64,000 nucleotides of DNA from Guadua angustifolia (Eukaryota; Streptophyta; Magnoliopsida; Poales; Poaceae), in assembly GCA_036346375.1 (NCBI GenBank), contig CM070506.1, positions 5,242,803 to 5,306,802 on the forward strand, given 5' to 3'. The notes under the pieces were generated by a model. That model was not told where the DNA came from, made no database searches, and saw only the letters and a program-made list of their open reading frames with translations. This document shows, one piece after another, positions 60,772 through 64,000 of the stretch. The position numbers and the translations under genes were made by a program. Within the stretch, counting starts at the first letter, position 1. Every line of letters starts with the position of its first letter.

Positions 60772-61216
60772 CGCATAATAGCAGTAGGAAGCATGTGTAG
60801 CAAGGGGTGCATGTAGGCATATAGATGAAAAATGGTGTGCTGCAAGCGGGGTGCACCTAGCCACATATGCCAATGGATGGTGCGCGCTCGTTTGGGCTAT
60901 GGCACGCACGTTGTGTCTCTTTATGTTTGAGTGTGTGCGGGAGAAGAAACCGAGGGTGGTGGTTCGCGTTGGTGCATCGTTGGCGATCGCCGGTGGAGAG
61001 GGTCCCCGGTCTCAGCGGCTTGCTGTTGTTTCTATCCAGCACCTCGGCCGATTGCTGTTATGTGTCTCGGCGGCGATTTTCCTCTTGGGCGGCGCTCTTC
61101 ATCCAGTGAATGTATGTTTGAGAGGTAGCGGTGGCAATTTTGTGTTCAATTTGTAGGATCTTGTATGCCAATCATAGGGAGGGAATGATATCTTGAAACT
61201 TTTCCATCAACTATTT
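60772..61216. other. Unassigned
   Basis: Contains a frame of 101 codons (60851-61156) in mildly GC-rich sequence with no recognisable motif. I do not call it a gene. Confidence 0.4.
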
Positions 61217-61454
61217 TAAGGATCTATTTGTTCCAGTTTTAGATTCTTTAAAAGCTGATTTTAGATTGTGGTTGTAGGGAAGCTGATTCTCTAAAAGCTG
61301 GAATCCAAAAGCACATATGAAGTGGACTGTGGATTCTAGTGTATATGGGTGGGCTGGATTGTGAGAAGCGGATTCCAAAATTAGACTATTTGTTTTTTAT
61401 TCTGCTTTTAAAGCTATAATCTGTAATTAAAAGCTAAAAAAAAACAGACCCTAA
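61217..61454. mobile_element. MITE-like element of about 240 bp
   Basis: Starts taaggatctatttgttcc and ends aaaacagaccctaa, whose complement (ttagggtctgttttt) matches the start. Internal aaaagctgatt / ttttaaagct words fold back on each other. This resembles the common grass elements with gggtctgttt termini. Confidence 0.65.
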
Positions 61455-62151
61455 GATTCTTCTATGTCAAAAAAAAAAATCAAGATTCTTTTACTCCAGT
61501 AGCTATGGAAGATAAGAAGATCATAATCTAACAGATACAGTGAAAGAAACATAAAACCGACCAAAACTACACCAGGCCAGTTTGAACGTTGGTGTACGGC
61601 TGATATATGTAACATCCTAATTTCGCTCCTTTTTAAAACCGCATGTTCTACATGATTTTCAAAAAGAGAGACTACCAAACACTACTGTTCACAGCGAAAC
61701 CAACAGAACAGCCTTTAGTTGTCGGATTCACAGTCCTTATCCATTCAACCCCATACATATCCACATATTTCTTCCCCACTCCTCTGGTTCTCTCTTTGGG
61801 TTTTTGCCTCTCTCTTTTCTCTCTCATCCTTCCCATCACGAGCGTGTATGAGGGTGGCAGGCAAGCGGGAGTTAAGGTGATGGTGGGAGGTAGGTGGCTG
61901 CGGGCATCCCCAGGCGTCGAAAGTGACTAGACCAAGTGATTGTGGCAAGTGAGCGCAGGCAGCGAAGTGCATCGGCAATTGCAACACGCAGATGCCATCG
62001 TTTGTGTTAGGCGCACGGCGTGGCAAGTAGCAAGTGGCAGCCGACGTTGTGTCATGCGGTAAATACAGATTAGGCCATCTTCCTCATAGCCGATGACAGG
62101 ATTCGTAAGATCCCGCTTCCCTTGCCTGCTTCCTTATTTAGGTCATAGAGA
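61455..62151. other. Unassigned
   Basis: An A-run (61466-61480), then a tgtaacatcctaattt motif at 61609 similar to 17391, then sequence with a pyrimidine-rich stretch (61770-61840). ORFs of about 95 codons on both strands are unsupported. Confidence 0.35.
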
Positions 62152-62327
62152 GTAGGGGTGGATATTGAGCCAACTTAGCTCGAATTGATTCGACTCGGTA
62201 AACTCATTATCTCAACAAGTCAGCTTGACTCGATTCGTTATTTTTAACGAGCTAAAATCTCAACTCGGCTCGACTCATTAAAAACTTGAATTTGATTGAG
62301 TTGACTCGTTTAACTCGTTAGCAATGT
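62152..62327. mobile_element. Partial hAT-type MITE
   Basis: Begins taggggtggatattgagccaa and continues with repeated gactcg / gagttgactcg words, a pattern seen in small hAT-derived elements. The right terminus is absent, or the sequence is truncated near ttagc at 62322. Confidence 0.45.
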
Positions 62328-63800
62328 TGGCCAGGCAAGCAAGGCAAGCAAATTCCACATAGTCTACAACACATAGCAATAGGCTACAGATATTCAAAGC
62401 ACGGTAACATATAGCTGGCACCTATTTCAATAATCAAAACAAGCACAACATTCATCTTGCTTGAATGATATGAGATCACTCAAAGATCATACTGAAACTT
62501 AGAAGGGGCAGAAAAACAAAGATATTCAAACAACTCGCCAAAAGGCTAGAGATAACTGCATAACCATGAAACTTCAAGTGTGTGCAAAAACTATTATACT
62601 GGAAGGTACCAAGACTACATATTTTAGCATGCGTCAAACACTAGTAGATCTTGCAAACATCACCACTACATAATAACCATCCTTCAAAATTAAACGCCTC
62701 AAGTGAAGGGAAACATTATATTCAAACTAGGGGAGAAGTTCACTACATCGACGAAGAGGTCGAGCCAGGGCCAAAGCCACCGCCGCCACCATGTCCAAAG
62801 CTAGGTCTTCCACTAGAACTTTGCAAAATTTTTAAGGTAGGCAATATCAGTGAAACAATGAAATGTACAATCCAAACGAAATAAGTCATGTAGTTTTCTC
62901 TACTCTTCCCATTATTTTATCATTACTAGTGAGCAAGTTACTAAACCATGTGAAGTGGAAAATTAGAAATTTTACTTTCAATACAAGCAGCATATGCAAC
63001 ACATATCTCATGCTAAAAAAAGAATTATCTGATGGTGGTACATTTGTCTGCCATAGATATATGAATCTATTGACTGTCTTATGTGCTAAGACATAGGTTT
63101 TGAAACAAAGGTATATCCTGGAGCCCTTGCAGGTGCTTCTGAAGCTGTTTTGATGGCAGCGAATGAGCTAAGGACTCATGCTTTTCTTTAGGTTAGGAAG
63201 ATCATAAACTTATAACAGAAATTGCAACTTGCAAATATGAATGATTAGATATGACATTTCTAAAAGTATTTTTTTATTGCTTCTAGTCAGAGAGTGGTGT
63301 TGGTGACATCTGTGAGAACATTCAGTTTTCTATTGAGAGCCTTTGAGACAATTACTGGAGAGTAGGTCTACAACAAAAGTTTGTCAGTTCACAGACTAGT
63401 GACAAAATGCTACGAAACTAATGGAAGATATAGCACTGCAGACTATACAAAAATAACTTCTCATCTATGCAGAAGCACACTTGTTTTTTTAAAGCAAGTT
63501 TTGATGAAAATAAATTCATCTCACTCTTGGCACATTAGTATCCGTAAGCTTTTTGATATACCATATAATCACCACTATGAAAAAAGTTAAATCAACATGG
63601 AATTCGTAACTTCAACAATAACTAAACATACAACCTAAAACTGCAATTTGTTCATTATAGAAGATGTACTGATTGTGCATACGTTATCATTTTGGATCTC
63701 TTTAAATTACTATATCTTAGAATTCACAAATGGACATCATACTATCAGCAATCTCATGTAATGCTCCAAGCTGCTCTAACCATACCTTACTTGCCGATGT
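62328..63800. other. Unassigned; possible decayed exons near 63092-63350
   Basis: Mostly AT-rich. At 63092-63191 the plus strand is open through a stretch reading PGALAGASEAVLMAANELRT and ends near a stop. 63290-63345 is open through GVGDICENIQFSIESL. They look like plant coding exons but are short and I do not recognise the protein. No other gene is seen. Confidence 0.3.
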
Positions 63801-64000
63801 CACTACAGGATGGCCCATTAGCGCAAGCGGTACTACTGCTTCCAAAAATAATAATTAAAAGCTGACTTACCGCTTGGAAAAAGAATTTTAATTAAAAGCT
63901 GTAGTGCCGCTTGGAAAAGTAAGTTATATAAGCTGTCATACCGCTTGGAAAAGAATTTCAATTAAAAGCTGTAGTGCCGCTTGGAAAAGTAAGTTATATA
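63801..64000 (+). mobile_element. CACTA element terminus, cut by the window end
   Basis: Starts CACTACAGGATGGCCC. From 63862 two units of about 69 bp follow, each with accgcttggaaaa, aattaaaagctgtagtgccgc and taagttatata, as in CACTA subterminal repeats. The rest lies beyond the window. Confidence 0.6.

Noticed and set aside
60851..61156. 101-residue secreted-type ORF
   Set aside because: No motif or transcript features; alternative frames are equally open.

Overview
This is repeat-rich plant nuclear DNA, most likely from a grass (Poaceae). It holds nested Ty1/copia LTR retrotransposons with tRNA-type primer sites and purine tracts, CACTA DNA transposons with a TNP2-type transposase, and small inverted-repeat elements. 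I see no intact host gene, rRNA, tRNA or CRISPR array. Nearly every reading frame belongs to a transposable element and is broken.

Two copia families dominate. Family A has LTRs of about 238 bp and a body of about 7 kb. Family B has LTRs of about 1.5 kb, is about 11.5 kb long, and resembles the SIRE/Maximus lineage because it carries an extra env-position ORF after pol. The best-preserved locus is 26204-44987: an A element (A1) whose gag was split by a B element (B2, 28891-40437) with a perfect 5-bp target duplication. A second A element (A2) lies at 52350-59203 on the minus strand, also with a perfect 5-bp target duplication.

The left 16.5 kb (1-16523) is a second, much noisier copy of 26824-43810, the interior of the A1/B2 nest. 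It is circularly permuted: the sequence matching 43331-43810 comes first (1-440) and joins directly at 440/441 to sequence matching 26824 onward. Its ends repeat exactly (1-136 = 16388-16523, spacing 16387 bp). It carries the same LTR-specific bases as B2, so it was copied after B had inserted. Either a circular (extrachromosomal) or tandem copy has been inserted, or an unpolished, circularised or tandem contig was joined in by the assembler. The differences cluster at CG and CHG sites and are mostly small indels, which favours a large technical component.

Other regions. 16524-18204 is unassigned, with one exon-like stretch on the minus strand. 18205-24804 is a degenerate minus-strand CACTA element with subterminal repeats, truncated transposase genes and an internal minisatellite. 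25356-26152 is LTR-like, minus strand. 45205-47560 is bounded by an inverted repeat. 47561-52344 is unassigned, with a GC-rich, promoter-like end on the minus strand. 59339-60045 is a tandem repeat of about 105 bp. 60126-60771, 61217-61454 and 62152-62327 are MITE-like. A second CACTA terminus starts at 63801 and runs off the window.
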